Shown: positions 46,012 through 56,184, counted from the first letter of the stretch. The stretch: 64,000 nucleotides of DNA from Flavobacterium sp. NRK F7 (GCF_024054195.1 NZ_JAMXLB010000001.1:62001-126000); one strand, 5' to 3'. Notes: generated from the letters alone by a model not told the origin. Made by a program: numbers and translations.

Positions 46012-47094
46012 TTATTTATTTACAATCTTTTCTTGATGTTGGATACTTTCCTGATGTATTGCTTTAAACATTTGCATTACAAATTCATTACTTAATCCCT
46101 TTTCTTCCCCTTCTAAAATCATTTTACCTAAAATTTCATTCCATCGTTTATTCTGAAGAATGGCTACATTCTTTTCTTTTTTAAGGGAACCAATTTTATC
46201 CGCAACTTTCATTCTATTACCTAATATTTCAAGTAATTTTCCGTCAAATTCATCAATTTGTGCTCTTAATTGCGCCATTTTTTGATTGAATTCACTTTCA
46301 TCATCAGTAACTTTTCTAACTCTTAAATCGGTAAAAATTTGCTTTAAAGTATCTGGAGTAACTTGTTGTGCTGCATCGCTCCAAGCATTATCAGGATCTA
46401 CATGCGTTTCGATGATTAAGCCGTCATAATTCAAATCTAATGCTTGTTGGGAAACTTCCTGAATCATGTCTCTCTTACCCGTAATATGAGATGGATCGCA
46501 TATAAGTGGTAAATCTGGAAATCTATTTTGTAATTCGATAGCAATTTGCCATTCTGGATTGTTTCTGTATTTCGTTTTATCATAGGTAGAAAAACCTCTG
46601 TGAATAACACCTAATTTTTTAATATTCGCATTATGCAATCGTTCTAGTCCTCCAATCCAAAGCGCTAAATCTGGGTTAACTGGGTTTTTTAACAACACAA
46701 TTTTATCCGTTCCCTCTAAAGCATCGGCCACTTCTTGAACTGCAAAAGGGTTTACCGTTGTTCTAGCACCAATCCACAAGACGTCGATGTCGTGCTCAAG
46801 CGCTAATTTAACATGTGCAGCAGTGGCAACTTCGGTCGCTAGCAATAAACCCGTTTCTGCTTTAGCTTTTTGCAACCATTTCAAACCAATGGCTCCCACT
46901 CCTTCAAAACCTCCTGGTCGAGTTCTTGGTTTCCAAATTCCTGCTCTAAAAATAGAAACATCAGAATCTTTCAATTCGTGAGCAATTTTTAAAACTTGAT
47001 CTTCTGTTTCTGCACTACATGGTCCCGCAATTACTAAAGGATGATCTAATTTAAAATCCTCTAACCATGTTCTTAATTCTTTTTTATTTTCCAT
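46012..47094 (-). CDS. Bifunctional DAHP synthase / chorismate mutase (type II)
   Basis: A 360-residue fusion. Residues 1-255 form a KDOPS-like class I-beta DAHP synthase, with VIAGPCSAET near 21-30, IFRAGIWKPRTRPGGFEG, WIGARTTVNPFAVQ and CDPSHITGKRD. Residues ~265-355 form an AroQ-type chorismate mutase helical domain (LRAQIDEFDGKLLEILGNRMKVADKIG). It thus catalyses the first step of the shikimate pathway and the branch to prephenate. The mutase domain probably provides feedback control. It is 52 bp downstream of tyrA, in the attenuated aromatic operon. Confidence 0.95.
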   Translation of the reverse strand: MENKKELRTWLEDFKLDHPLVIAGPCSAETEDQVLKIAHELKDSDVSIFRAGIWKPRTRPGGFEGVGAIGLKWLQKAKAETGLLLATEVATAAHVKLALEHDIDVLWIGARTTVNPFAVQEVADALEGTDKIVLLKNPVNPDLALWIGGLERLHNANIKKLGVIHRGFSTYDKTKYRNNPEWQIAIELQNRFPDLPLICDPSHITGKRDMIQEVSQQALDLNYDGLIIETHVDPDNAWSDAAQQVTPDTLKQIFTDLRVRKVTDDESEFNQKMAQLRAQIDEFDGKLLEILGNRMKVADKIGSLKKEKNVAILQNKRWNEILGKMILEGEEKGLSNEFVMQMFKAIHQESIQHQEKIVNK

Positions 47095-47146
47095 AATTTC
47101 ACTTAATTCTTGAGTTAACTATCAGCTTACTAATACTCCACTCAAT

Positions 47147-48001
47147 TTATTTTAATATTTGTTTTATTCTATTGGTTTCTTCTAATGTGGTAAATACTTC
47201 TTCAAATTTTTCTTGCTCTAATAGCTCCTTAAAACTATTCAGATTTGCAATGTATTCTGACAATGATTTGATAACATGATTTTTATTTTGCTTAAAAATG
47301 GGTGTCCACATAGCTGGTGAGCTTTTTGCCAAACGAACCGTACTTTCAAAACCACTACCAGCCATATCAAAAATATCCCGCTCATTTTTTTCTTCTTCTA
47401 TGACGGTTTTACCCAACATAAAAGAACTAATATGCGATAAGTGTGACATATAAGCGATGTGTTTGTCATGAGAAATAGGATCCATATATCGAATTCTCAT
47501 GCCAATTTGCTTAAACAACTCTAATGCTTTCTCTTGAAAAACAAAGGCTGTTTTTTCTACTTCGCAAATAATATTGGTACGCTCTACAAACAACCCTTTC
47601 AAAGCGGCCTGAGGACCAGAAAATTCAGTTCCAGCAATGGGATGAGCAGCTATAAAGTTTCTTCTATTTTGATGATTTTTAACCGCTTCACAAATTTGAC
47701 TTTTTGTAGAACCCACATCAAAAACGATTGCAGTTGAATTAATTTTATTTAAAACATCGACCAAAACATTCATACTTTTATCTACAGGAACAGCAACTAT
47801 CACCCAATCTGCTTCTTGTATGTCTTCTTGTGTTCCTTCAATGTCAATAACTCCTAATTCTTTCGCTTTTAAAAGATGTTCTGAATTAGTATCTATACCC
47901 ACAATTAATGTATTAGGCCTTTTATCTTTAATATCTAAAGCAAAAGAACCTCCAATCAATCCGAGCCCAATAACAACAATTTTTTCAACTCCTATTTCCA
48001 T
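47147..48001 (-). CDS. tyrA: Prephenate dehydrogenase
   Basis: A 284-residue NAD(P)-dependent enzyme making 4-hydroxyphenylpyruvate for tyrosine. The Rossmann motif is VIGLGLIGGSFAL near residues 10-22, with ID downstream as the cofactor-selecting acidic residue. AHPIAGTEFSGPQAA near 120-134 holds the catalytic His, and SHDKHIAYMSHLSH lies near 180. There is no fused mutase or ACT domain, so regulation probably sits at the operon and at the DAHP synthase. Its start and the upstream stop share one base. Confidence 0.95.
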   Translation of the reverse strand: MEIGVEKIVVIGLGLIGGSFALDIKDKRPNTLIVGIDTNSEHLLKAKELGVIDIEGTQEDIQEADWVIVAVPVDKSMNVLVDVLNKINSTAIVFDVGSTKSQICEAVKNHQNRRNFIAAHPIAGTEFSGPQAALKGLFVERTNIICEVEKTAFVFQEKALELFKQIGMRIRYMDPISHDKHIAYMSHLSHISSFMLGKTVIEEEKNERDIFDMAGSGFESTVRLAKSSPAMWTPIFKQNKNHVIKSLSEYIANLNSFKELLEQEKFEEVFTTLEETNRIKQILK

Positions 48002-49143
48002 TACAACCTACTTATAGCTTCTTTAATTTTTTCTTCTTTAACGCACAAAGAAAAACGAATATAGCCTTCACCTTGTGATCCAAAAATAGTCCCTGGAGTA
48101 ACAAAAAGACTTTTTTCATACAATAACTCGTCTATAAATAATTCAGATGAAGAAGATTGGGGTAATTTTGCCCAAACAAACATACCTACTTGTCTTTTAT
48201 TCACAACTACTCCTAATTTTTCACACAATACATAAACAAGCTCCCTCCTTCTTTTATATTGTTCATTCAAACTTTCGAACCATTCATTCCCTAATTTTAA
48301 AGCTTCTATAGCTCCTTTTTGAATACCAAAAAACATTCCACTATCCATATTACTTTTCACCTTTAACACAGAAGCTATGTTTTCCGAATTCCCAATGACC
48401 ATACCTACTCTCCAACCTGCCATATTATAAGTTTTACTTAACGAATTCAACTCAATTGCAATATCTTTTGCTCCATTTACTTGAAGAATTGACAAAGGAG
48501 TATCATTTAAAATAGAACTGTACGGATTATCATTTACAATTAAAATGTGATGCTTTTTACCAAAAGCAATTAATTGTTCAAACAATTCCAAACTCGCTTG
48601 AGCTCCTGTTGGCATATGAGGATAACACACCCACATTAATTTTACTTTCGACAAATCTTGTTTTTCTAAAGCTTCAAAATTAGGATACCAATGATTTTCC
48701 TCTGCTAAATCATATAACAGCGTTTTGGCTCCTAACAAATTACAAACCGATTGATAGGTTGGATATCCTGGATTTGGTATTAAAACACCATCACCTTCGT
48801 TTAAAAAAGCCATTGCGATGTGCATAATCCCTTCTTTGGATCCCATTAATGGTAAAATTTCAGAAGTAGCATCAATACTAACGTTGAAATTATTAACATA
48901 GTAATCGCAAAATCCTTTTCGTAAATCTGGCAGCCCTTGATAACTCTGATACATATGTGCATTTGGTTCCAGAAGCGCCTCTTGAATGGCATTTATAACG
49001 GTTGGATGTGGCGCTAAATCAGGACTTCCAATTCCCATATTAATCACTGGCTTACCCTCTATGATTAATTGATTTACTTCTTTCAGTTTTTTAGAAAAGT
49101 AGTACTCTTCCACTGTGTTTAATCTATTGGCTGTTGTGATCAT
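48001..49143 (-). CDS. PLP-dependent aminotransferase (class I/II)
   Basis: A 380-residue fold type I aminotransferase. Hallmarks are NMGIGSPDLAPHP near 37-47, GSKEGIMHIAMAFLN near 105, PNPGYPTYQSV near 125-135 and the PLP lysine in ELNSLSKTYNMAGWRVG near 230-245. Given its place between pheA and tyrA, with overlaps on both sides (4 bp and 1 bp), it most likely makes phenylalanine and tyrosine from the keto acids, or arogenate from prephenate; aspartate-type activity is possible too. Confidence 0.92.
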   Translation of the reverse strand: MITTANRLNTVEEYYFSKKLKEVNQLIIEGKPVINMGIGSPDLAPHPTVINAIQEALLEPNAHMYQSYQGLPDLRKGFCDYYVNNFNVSIDATSEILPLMGSKEGIMHIAMAFLNEGDGVLIPNPGYPTYQSVCNLLGAKTLLYDLAEENHWYPNFEALEKQDLSKVKLMWVCYPHMPTGAQASLELFEQLIAFGKKHHILIVNDNPYSSILNDTPLSILQVNGAKDIAIELNSLSKTYNMAGWRVGMVIGNSENIASVLKVKSNMDSGMFFGIQKGAIEALKLGNEWFESLNEQYKRRRELVYVLCEKLGVVVNKRQVGMFVWAKLPQSSSSELFIDELLYEKSLFVTPGTIFGSQGEGYIRFSLCVKEEKIKEAISRL

Positions 49144-49967
49144 GGCATACCTTGTTTGTATTCACCTAAAACTTTAAAATGAGTTGTCATAATTTCTAAT
49201 AATCTTTTGGCTTTTTCATAATGCTTGTATTTTTCAAAAATAACGTCCACGAAAAATGCATATTGAAAAGGAGTTTCTATGATTGGTAGTGATTGAATCT
49301 TAGTTAAATTCAATTTACAATTATTCATTACGTTCAAAACAGTAGCTAAACTTCCTGGAGTGTCATCTAATTCAAATTTCAAGGATGCTTTATTGATTTC
49401 TTCTTTAGGCAATTCTTTATTTCTTGTTTTGACAACAACAAATCGTGTTTTGTTACTTTTTATCGTATGTATTCCAGCTGCTAAAATTTCCAAATCGTAC
49501 ATTTGTGCAGCAATAGGAGCTGCAACAGCAGCAATTCCTTTTAAGTTATGTTTTTGAATACGATGTGCTGTTTCAGCTGTATCACTACTTTCTACTAATT
49601 TAATATGTGGATATTGACTAAAAAAAACTTCACATTGCAGCAAGGCAATAGGATGCGAATGCACTTCTTTAATGTCCTCCATTTTTTGCCCTTTCAAAGC
49701 CATTAAATTCATATGTATATCTAAATAATATTCACCAATAATATGCAAGTTATTCTTATCAATTAAAGCATAGTTAGGCAAAATAGATCCTGCGATAGAA
49801 TTTTCAATTGCCATAACCGCTTTCTCAGAACGGTTCGTTTTTAGAGCACGTACTACTTCATTAAAAGAATCACATTCCTCCAAAAGAATTGATTCTCCAA
49901 AGTATTGTTGGGCTACCTGATGATGAAAAGACCCCTTTATTCCTTGTATTGCAATTTTTAAATCCAT
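49140..49967 (-). CDS. pheA: Prephenate dehydratase with ACT domain
   Basis: A 275-residue enzyme that makes phenylpyruvate. I use the ATG at 49967 (MDLKIAIQGIKGSFHH); an in-frame ATG at 50000 would lie inside the attenuator hairpin. The catalytic domain includes AIENSIAGSILPNYALI near 80-97 and the TRF motif as NKTRFVVV near 170-177. The ACT domain (about 190-265) contains LDDTPGSLATVLNVM, and its ESRP-equivalent reads QSLP. It is the first gene of the aromatic operon and follows the leader peptide. Confidence 0.94.
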   Translation of the reverse strand: MDLKIAIQGIKGSFHHQVAQQYFGESILLEECDSFNEVVRALKTNRSEKAVMAIENSIAGSILPNYALIDKNNLHIIGEYYLDIHMNLMALKGQKMEDIKEVHSHPIALLQCEVFFSQYPHIKLVESSDTAETAHRIQKHNLKGIAAVAAPIAAQMYDLEILAAGIHTIKSNKTRFVVVKTRNKELPKEEINKASLKFELDDTPGSLATVLNVMNNCKLNLTKIQSLPIIETPFQYAFFVDVIFEKYKHYEKAKRLLEIMTTHFKVLGEYKQGMP

Positions 49968-49985
49968 AATGGTTATAAACAAAAA

Positions 49986-50009
49986 AATCCCGATTTTCAT
50001 CGGGATTGT
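49986..50009 (-). terminator. Attenuator terminator of the aromatic operon
   Basis: On the minus strand AATCCCGAT pairs with ATCGGGATT around a GAAA loop (9 bp), followed by seven U residues, just 19 bases before the pheA ATG. Its 5' arm (ACAATCCC) can instead pair perfectly over 8 bp with GGGATTGT inside the leader peptide gene (50052-50059), forming an antiterminator. Confidence 0.85.
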
Positions 50010-50036
50010 ATCTTATATTGTATAATTTATTTTAAA

Positions 50037-50120
50037 TTAATGTATAGCATAACAATCCCTTATCTCTCTCCAGAAATAATAAAAAGAATTGTTAAAATAA
50101 AATGTTGTTGTTGCTAACAT
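50037..50120 (-). CDS. Aromatic-rich leader peptide controlling pheA operon attenuation
   Basis: A 27-residue peptide whose residues 7-17 read FYFNNSFYYFW, eight aromatics in eleven positions, with a further Tyr at 24. Three RNA segments fit classical attenuation. Segment 1 AACAATTC (50086-50093, codons 10-12) pairs with segment 2 GGATTGTT (50051-50058) with one G-U. Segment 2, as GGGATTGT, also pairs with segment 3 ACAATCCC in the terminator 5' arm. Ribosomes stalled on Phe/Tyr/Trp codons would cover segment 1, freeing segment 2 to pair with segment 3 and let transcription continue. The stop codon is 28 bases before segment 3. Confidence 0.85.
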   Translation of the reverse strand: MLATTTFYFNNSFYYFWREIRDCYAIH

Positions 50121-50231
50121 TAGTTGCTCTATTTTGAAGTAGCTAATATATAAAAAAAAACTTTCCAAAATACTTTTTCAAAAAAAAATATTTTGAGTAA
50201 AAAACTTTATTTTTGCTAAAACTTATATGGT

Positions 50232-51143
50232 ATGTCTATTGAAGTAGTTAATATTTCCAAGAGTTATGGAGATCAAAAAGCATTAGATCAAATATCCTTT
50301 TCAATAAAAAAAGGAGAAATCGTGGGTTTCTTAGGCCCAAATGGAGCTGGTAAATCAACATTAATGAAAATCTTAACTACTTATTTAAGTGCTGAAGAAG
50401 GAACAGGAAAAGTAAATGGATTTGATATTCAAACCGAAACTAAATCTGTACAAAAATCTGTTGGTTATCTTCCTGAACACAATCCGCTATATTTAGATTT
50501 ATATGTTAGAGAATATTTAAGTTTCAATGCAGACGTTTACCATGTTTCTAAAAAAAGAATAGACGAAGTAATTATATTAACTGGTTTAACACCTGAAAGT
50601 GACAAAAAAATAAGTCAACTTTCAAAAGGTTACCGACAAAGAGTTGGTTTAGCTTGCGCTTTGTTACACGATCCGGAAGTTTTAATTTTAGACGAACCTA
50701 CAACAGGTTTAGACCCAAATCAGTTAGTGGAAATAAGAGCATTAATTAAAAACATTGGTAAAGATAAAACGGTATTTTTATCAACTCACATTATGCAAGA
50801 AGTGGAAGCCATTTGCGAACGAGTTATCATTATCAATCAAGGCAAAATAGTAGAAGACAAAAATTTAAAACATTTGGTTAAAGAACAATTACATCAAACG
50901 GTAAGTATTGAGTTTGATCAAATGCTACAAAAAGAAGATTTTGCAATTTTTACTAATTTAATACAGCTTGTTGTAGTAACACCAACTTCATTTGAATTAA
51001 CTTTTGAATCAGAAACCGACATGCGTCCTTTATTGTTTGATTTTGCAAAAGAAAAAGAATTAAAGATTCTACAGTTAAGCTTAAAAAACAAAAACTTAGA
51101 GCAAATCTTTAGAGAAAAAACGTCAAACAATAAAACCGTATAA
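50232..51143 (+). CDS. gldA: Gliding motility ABC transporter ATP-binding subunit GldA
   Basis: A 303-residue ABC ATPase with Walker A GPNGAGKST near 37-45, signature LSKGYRQRVGLA near 134-145, Walker B VLILDEPTTGLDP near 155-167 and the H-loop STHIMQEVE near 188-196. The N-terminus SIEVVNISKSYGDQKALDQIS and the length match GldA, which with GldF and GldG is required for gliding in Flavobacterium johnsoniae. gldF and gldG are not adjacent. It diverges from the attenuated aromatic operon and converges with a TPR-like gene after 3 bp. Confidence 0.88.
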   Translation: MSIEVVNISKSYGDQKALDQISFSIKKGEIVGFLGPNGAGKSTLMKILTTYLSAEEGTGKVNGFDIQTETKSVQKSVGYLPEHNPLYLDLYVREYLSFNADVYHVSKKRIDEVIILTGLTPESDKKISQLSKGYRQRVGLACALLHDPEVLILDEPTTGLDPNQLVEIRALIKNIGKDKTVFLSTHIMQEVEAICERVIIINQGKIVEDKNLKHLVKEQLHQTVSIEFDQMLQKEDFAIFTNLIQLVVVTPTSFELTFESETDMRPLLFDFAKEKELKILQLSLKNKNLEQIFREKTSNNKTV

Positions 51144-51146
51144 CAA

Positions 51147-51596
51147 TTAAGAAGTTTTAGTTTCAGAAGCAACTTCAGCTAATAGTTTTTCTTTTTTATC
51201 AAATTTAGAAACGTATTTATTTCTATACGAATCGTATTTATCACCAATTACTTCAAATAAGGAATCAACCAATTGGTCTTCTAATTTATTTGTATCCAGT
51301 AAATCTTGCTTTACGGCTCCAAAGCGATAAATTGAAAACTTTAATACTTTTACAGCCATATTTTCTTTTCCCGATTTGTAAAAACAATCCGCAATATCAA
51401 AATACACTTCTTTCACCATTGCATCGTCATTTTGTACAGATCGAATGGCTTTTAGATAACAATTGATAGCTTTAGTAAATTTTTGTTCTTTTTTAAAAAC
51501 TTCAGCTTTAGCTAATTGAACTGAAAAAATGGTATTTGAAAAACTTAAATTCGCTACAAAAAAAAGAAACAGAATGAATATTGCTTTTGTTTTCAT
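51147..51596 (-). CDS. Secreted TPR-like protein (copy 1)
   Basis: A 149-residue protein with signal peptide MKTKAIFILFLFFVANLSFS. The remainder is helical and TPR-like (AEVFKKEQKFTKAINCYLKAIRSVQ, then FDIADCFYKSGKENMAVKVLKFSIYRFG). It is a paralogue of the gene at 51796-52185, with the same order of helices and the I/VADCFYK-IANCYYK motif. The stop lies 3 bp from the convergent gldA stop. Function unknown. Confidence 0.75.
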   Translation of the reverse strand: MKTKAIFILFLFFVANLSFSNTIFSVQLAKAEVFKKEQKFTKAINCYLKAIRSVQNDDAMVKEVYFDIADCFYKSGKENMAVKVLKFSIYRFGAVKQDLLDTNKLEDQLVDSLFEVIGDKYDSYRNKYVSKFDKKEKLLAEVASETKTS

Positions 51597-51739
51597 AAAA
51601 ATAGTAATAGTTAATAAAACTGGTAATTTGAAAACAAAAATGTGGTAAAATTTGATAAGTATTCTTTTTTTTCGTTCTATAGAAACAAATAATCGTTAAA
51701 TGGAAAAAAATTGATTATCAACGAATTAAATCCATAAAA

Positions 51740-51777
51740 AAATGGTTACAACTACTAATTCAAAGTTGTAACCATTT
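51740..51777 (-). terminator. Strong intrinsic terminator
   Basis: A 14-bp perfect stem AAATGGTTACAACT/AGTTGTAACCATTT with a T-run on the minus strand, 18 bases after the second TPR-like gene. Confidence 0.88.
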
Positions 51778-51795
51778 GATTGGGTTTTGTTTTAT

Positions 51796-52185
51796 TTAGT
51801 TTAAAGAGGCTATATACTTATTGTGTAAGGTATCTAAATCATCATAAACAATAGCTAGAGCATATTTAGACAATTCAGTATCTAAAGTTTCATTATAAAT
51901 AAAATCTTCTTCAGAAAAACCATAGTTAGTGATTGCTTTTTTAATATAATTCACAGCTTCATCCTTATCATTTAACTTGTAATAACAATTTGCAATGTCT
52001 ACATATACATTCTTTAAGTTTTTATCTTCAGTCTTACTTAAATATTGATTATAAACTGAAATTGCTTCAGAATAATTTTCTTTTGAACTCAATTCTTTAG
52101 CTTTATTTAAAAGTGGATCATTTGAGTTAGCATAATTCAATTGGCATGCTAAAGAAAATAACAGGATTAATACAATTTTTTTCAT
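51796..52185 (-). CDS. Secreted TPR-like protein (copy 2)
   Basis: A 129-residue protein with signal peptide MKKIVLILLFSLACQLNYA. It has TPR-like helices (AKELSSKENYSEAISVYNQYLSK and VYVDIANCYYKLNDKDEAVNYIKKAITNYGFS). It is a tandem paralogue of the 51147-51596 gene, separated from it by a strong terminator, so the two are expressed separately. Upstream (52186-52471) is AT-rich, with a weak CATTTCATC/GATGAAAT hairpin and no gene. Confidence 0.75.
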   Translation of the reverse strand: MKKIVLILLFSLACQLNYANSNDPLLNKAKELSSKENYSEAISVYNQYLSKTEDKNLKNVYVDIANCYYKLNDKDEAVNYIKKAITNYGFSEEDFIYNETLDTELSKYALAIVYDDLDTLHNKYIASLN

Positions 52186-52471
52186 AATGTCTTGTGATTT
52201 ATTACGTTACGAAAGTATAACATTCGAATGTATCTACCAAATTCACATTATGAAAATCCTATGAAAAACACCAAAAAACAAGGTTTTTGAAGCAACATTT
52301 TAACATTATTGATAAATATAATTTATATTTTAATCTGTTTTTTTAAAAATTATTCAATATCATCAAGAGAGACGATGCAAAAAAGTGAAAAATTCGTAAA
52401 AATGAAAAAAAAGTGCATTTCATCTAAAAAAACATACTTTTAATCGATGAAATACAACATTTTAGCCATTT

Positions 52472-53428
52472 CTAAAAAATTTCAGAAGCGATTGCTTTGA
52501 TATTTTCTGCTTTACCCATTGAGTAATAATGCAATACAGGAATTCCAGCTTGAATTAATTCTTTACTTTGTTGCAAACACCATTCAATACCAATTTGTTT
52601 AACAGCATCATTATCTTTTGCCTTTACCACTTCCATAATTAAATCATCAGGCAAATCAACTTTAAAACGATGCGGAATTAAATTGAGTTGCTTTTTTGTC
52701 GCAATAGGCTTTAATCCAGGAATAATAGGAACCGTAATTCCTGCTTTTCTACATTTCTCGACAAAGTCAAAAAACTTTTGATTATCAAAAAACATCTGAG
52801 TAATAATGTAATCGGCTCCATTTTTTATCTTTTGCTTTAAAAAATGCAAATCGCTATCCATACTAGGCGCTTCCATATGCTTTTCAGGATATCCAGCCAC
52901 TCCAATACAAAAATTAGTACAGGAAGAATTTTGCAAATCCTCATCTAAATAGACCCCTTTATTGAGATTTGAAATTTGTTTTACCAAATCAGAAGCATAG
53001 GCATTCCCTTCTTTTTCTGGTTTAAAATAGATTTCATTCTTTAAAGCATCGCCTCTTAAAGCCACCACATTGTCAATTCCTAAAAAATCCAAATCAATTA
53101 ATAAATTCTCCGTATCTTCTTTGGTAAAGCCTCCACACAAAACATGAGGAATAGCATCTACTTCATATTTATTTTGAATACCTGCGCAAATACCTACTGT
53201 ACCAGGCCTTTTTTTAACAATTTTCTTTTGCAGTAAGCCACTTGGTAATTCTTTAAATTCGTATTCTTCTCGATGATAGGTAACATCAATAAATGGCGGA
53301 TTGAATTCCATTAACGGATCAATACTATCAAAGATAGATTGGATATTTTGTCCTTTTAAAGGGGGTAAAATTTCGAATGAAAAAAGAGTTTTACCGTTGG
53401 CTTTTTCTATATGTTGTGTTACTTTCAT
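52472..53428 (-). CDS. metF: Methylenetetrahydrofolate reductase
   Basis: A 318-residue FAD enzyme producing 5-methyltetrahydrofolate, the methyl donor for MetH. LFSFEILPPLKGQ near 15-27, VTYHREEY, LRGDAL near 120 and the C-terminal ADYIITQMFFDNQKFFDF / IIPGLKPI motifs are clear. It follows the metH activation-domain gene by 77 bp on the same strand; the gap includes a short AGTCGAA repeat. It is probably in the SAM-riboswitch-controlled transcript. Confidence 0.96.
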   Translation of the reverse strand: MKVTQHIEKANGKTLFSFEILPPLKGQNIQSIFDSIDPLMEFNPPFIDVTYHREEYEFKELPSGLLQKKIVKKRPGTVGICAGIQNKYEVDAIPHVLCGGFTKEDTENLLIDLDFLGIDNVVALRGDALKNEIYFKPEKEGNAYASDLVKQISNLNKGVYLDEDLQNSSCTNFCIGVAGYPEKHMEAPSMDSDLHFLKQKIKNGADYIITQMFFDNQKFFDFVEKCRKAGITVPIIPGLKPIATKKQLNLIPHRFKVDLPDDLIMEVVKAKDNDAVKQIGIEWCLQQSKELIQAGIPVLHYYSMGKAENIKAIASEIF

Positions 53429-53505
53429 ATGTATGTGTTAAGGTCATATAGTCGAAAGTCGAAAGTCTATTTTTAGACTTTGAAACATTTGACAATACGA
53501 CAAAT

Positions 53506-56184
53506 TTAATCTGCTATATTTGGAGCTAACCATTTTGAAGCCATTTCTACCGAAATACCTCTACGGTTTGCATACTCTTTTACTTGATCTTCTTTTATTT
53601 TTCCCAATCCAAAATATTTGCTTTCAGGATGTGCAAAATAATATCCAGAAACCGATGCTGCAGGCCACATTGCCATGCTTTCAGTTAAAGTAACACCTAT
53701 ATTTTCTTCTACTTGCAACAACTTCCATATCGTGGGCTTTTCTAGATGATCTGGACAAGCGGGATAACCAGGTGCTGGACGAATTCCTTTATAAACTTCT
53801 TTAATCAACTCTTGATTGTTAAGATTTTCATCTGTTGCATAACCCCAAATCTCCTTTCTCACTTTTAAATGCAGATATTCAGCAAATGCTTCTGCCAATC
53901 GATCCCCCAAAGCTTTCACCATAATGGAGTTATAATCATCTAATTGTTGTTCAAAAACAGTTGCTCTTTCGTCTACACCAAAACCAGTAGAAACACAAAA
54001 ACAACCAATATAATCTTGTATTCCAGAATCTTTAGGCGCTACAAAATCAGCCAAAGCAAAATTGGGAGCACCAACTGTTTTCTGAGACTGTTGTCTTAAT
54101 GTTAGAAACTTCTCGATTCCTTCCGAAGTCACAACACTAATATCATCATCATTTATTTGATTGGCTGGAAAAATTCCCAAAACACCTTTGGCTTCAAACC
54201 ATACTTCTTCAACAATTTGCAGTAACATTTTTTGAGCATCTTGAAACAACTGTGTCGCTTGTTCTCCTACCACTTCATCATTTAAAATAGCTGGATATTT
54301 ACCAAACAACTGCCAAGATTGAAAAAAGGGTGTCCAATCAATAAAATCTACCAATTCTGATAATTGTACTTGAATAACCTTGGTACCTATAAAATTAGGC
54401 TTGGAAGGCACATAATTTGACCAATCAATTTTATATTTATTATGACGTGCTTCATCTATAGACAAGAAATTTTTCTCTCTACTCCTATTTAAATAGCCTT
54501 CACGAAGGGTATTATATTCTTCTCTAATTGCTTTAACATAATTTTCCTTGGTTTCCTTTTGAAGCAGGTTACTAGCTACAGTTACTGCTCTTGAAGCATC
54601 ATTAACATGCACTACAGTTTCTTTATATTCAGGAGCAATTTTCACTGCGGTATGCGCCCTAGAAGTGGTTGCACCACCAATCATTATGGGTATTTTGATG
54701 TTTAACTTATCCATTTCTTTGGCTAAATACACCATTTCATCCAAAGACGGCGTAATTAAACCACTCAAACCAATGATGTCCACTTTCTCTTGAATTGCTG
54801 TTTCTATAATTCTTTCGGGTGGCACCATAACCCCTAAATCAATGATTTCAAAATTATTACATCCTAAAACCACAGCAACAATATTTTTACCTATATCGTG
54901 TACATCTCCTTTTACGGTAGCCATCAATACTTTTCCAGCACTTGAAGAGTTTCCTGTTTTTTCAGATTCAATGAAAGGTAATAGATAAGCCACTGCTTTT
55001 TTCATCACACGGGCAGATTTTACCACTTGAGGCAAAAACATTTTACCACTTCCAAACAAATCTCCAACTACATTCATACCAGCCATTAAATTGATTTCAA
55101 TAACTTCAATAGCTTTATTAGATTGCAATCTTGCCTCTTCTACATCAATTTCGATAAATTCATCAATCCCTTTTACTAAAGAATGTGTCAATCGGTCTTG
55201 AATACTTCCATTACGCCACTCTTGAATAGCCTTTTCATTGATTTTAGTTACATCTCCTTTATAACTTTCCGCTAATTCTAATAATCTTTCAGTAGCATCT
55301 TCTCTTCTGTTAAGTAAAACATCTTCCACATGCTCCAGTAACTTTGTATCTACCTCATCGTAAATCTCAAGCATTTCTGGATTTACAATTCCCATTGTCA
55401 TTCCATTTTGAATGGCATGATATAAAAAAGCAGCATGCATGGCTTCTCTCACTTTATCATTACCTCTAAAAGAAAAAGACACATTACTTACGCCTCCTGA
55501 AACTCCGGCATAAGGTAAATTTTCTTTAATCCATTTCGTAGCTCTAAAAAAGTCTAAAGCATTTAGTTTATGCTCATCCATACCAGTAGCAACCGGAAAT
55601 ATATTGGGATCAAAAATGATATCTTCAGCAGGGAAACCCACTTGATTTACTAATATTCCATACGATCTTTTGCAAATTTCGATACGCCTTTCATAGGTAT
55701 CAGCCTGACCAACCTCATCAAAAGCCATCACAATAACAGCCGCACCATATCTTTTTATTAATTTAGCATGATGTACAAAAGTTGCCTCTCCTTCTTTTAA
55801 AGATATGGAATTCACAATTCCTTTTCCTTGAATTACCTTTAAACCAGCTTCAATAATTTCCCATTTAGAACTATCAATCATTATCGGTACACGGGCAATA
55901 TCTGGTTCAGCAGCAATTAAATTTAAAAATTTAGTCATTGCTGCAACACCATCCAACATCCCTTCATCCATATTAACATCAATGATCTGCGCGCCACCTT
56001 CAACTTGATTTCTAGCAATATCCAATGCTTCATCGTAATTTCCTTCTTTAATGAGGCGAAGAAATTTACGTGAACCCGTTACATTAGTACGTTCTCCAAC
56101 ATTGACAAAATTAGTTTCTGGAGTAATAATTAAGGGTTCAAGGCCCGATAATTTTAAATATTTTTTACAATCCCCTTCTTTCAT
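53506..56184 (-). CDS. metH: Methionine synthase, folate/cobalamin/activation module (split MetH, C-terminal gene)
   Basis: An 892-residue protein holding the pterin-binding domain ([14 protein letters not shown] near 26-39), the B12 cap helices, the cobalamin domain with [10 protein letters not shown] near 420-430 (axial His) and [14 protein letters not shown], and the C-terminal AdoMet activation domain with [12 protein letters not shown] near 790-800. It lacks the homocysteine-binding module, which is encoded by the gene upstream sharing one base. Together they equal one MetH that methylates homocysteine. This split is typical of Flavobacteriia. Confidence 0.96.
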   Translation of the reverse strand: MKEGDCKKYLKLSGLEPLIITPETNFVNVGERTNVTGSRKFLRLIKEGNYDEALDIARNQVEGGAQIIDVNMDEGMLDGVAAMTKFLNLIAAEPDIARVPIMIDSSKWEIIEAGLKVIQGKGIVNSISLKEGEATFVHHAKLIKRYGAAVIVMAFDEVGQADTYERRIEICKRSYGILVNQVGFPAEDIIFDPNIFPVATGMDEHKLNALDFFRATKWIKENLPYAGVSGGVSNVSFSFRGNDKVREAMHAAFLYHAIQNGMTMGIVNPEMLEIYDEVDTKLLEHVEDVLLNRREDATERLLELAESYKGDVTKINEKAIQEWRNGSIQDRLTHSLVKGIDEFIEIDVEEARLQSNKAIEVIEINLMAGMNVVGDLFGSGKMFLPQVVKSARVMKKAVAYLLPFIESEKTGNSSSAGKVLMATVKGDVHDIGKNIVAVVLGCNNFEIIDLGVMVPPERIIETAIQEKVDIIGLSGLITPSLDEMVYLAKEMDKLNIKIPIMIGGATTSRAHTAVKIAPEYKETVVHVNDASRAVTVASNLLQKETKENYVKAIREEYNTLREGYLNRSREKNFLSIDEARHNKYKIDWSNYVPSKPNFIGTKVIQVQLSELVDFIDWTPFFQSWQLFGKYPAILNDEVVGEQATQLFQDAQKMLLQIVEEVWFEAKGVLGIFPANQINDDDISVVTSEGIEKFLTLRQQSQKTVGAPNFALADFVAPKDSGIQDYIGCFCVSTGFGVDERATVFEQQLDDYNSIMVKALGDRLAEAFAEYLHLKVRKEIWGYATDENLNNQELIKEVYKGIRPAPGYPACPDHLEKPTIWKLLQVEENIGVTLTESMAMWPAASVSGYYFAHPESKYFGLGKIKEDQVKEYANRRGISVEMASKWLAPNIAD

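Noticed and set aside
53449..53480. AGTCGAA tandem motif between metF and metH as a regulatory site
   Set aside because: It is a short simple repeat of a kind common in flavobacterial gaps, inside a probable operon and without clear dyad symmetry.
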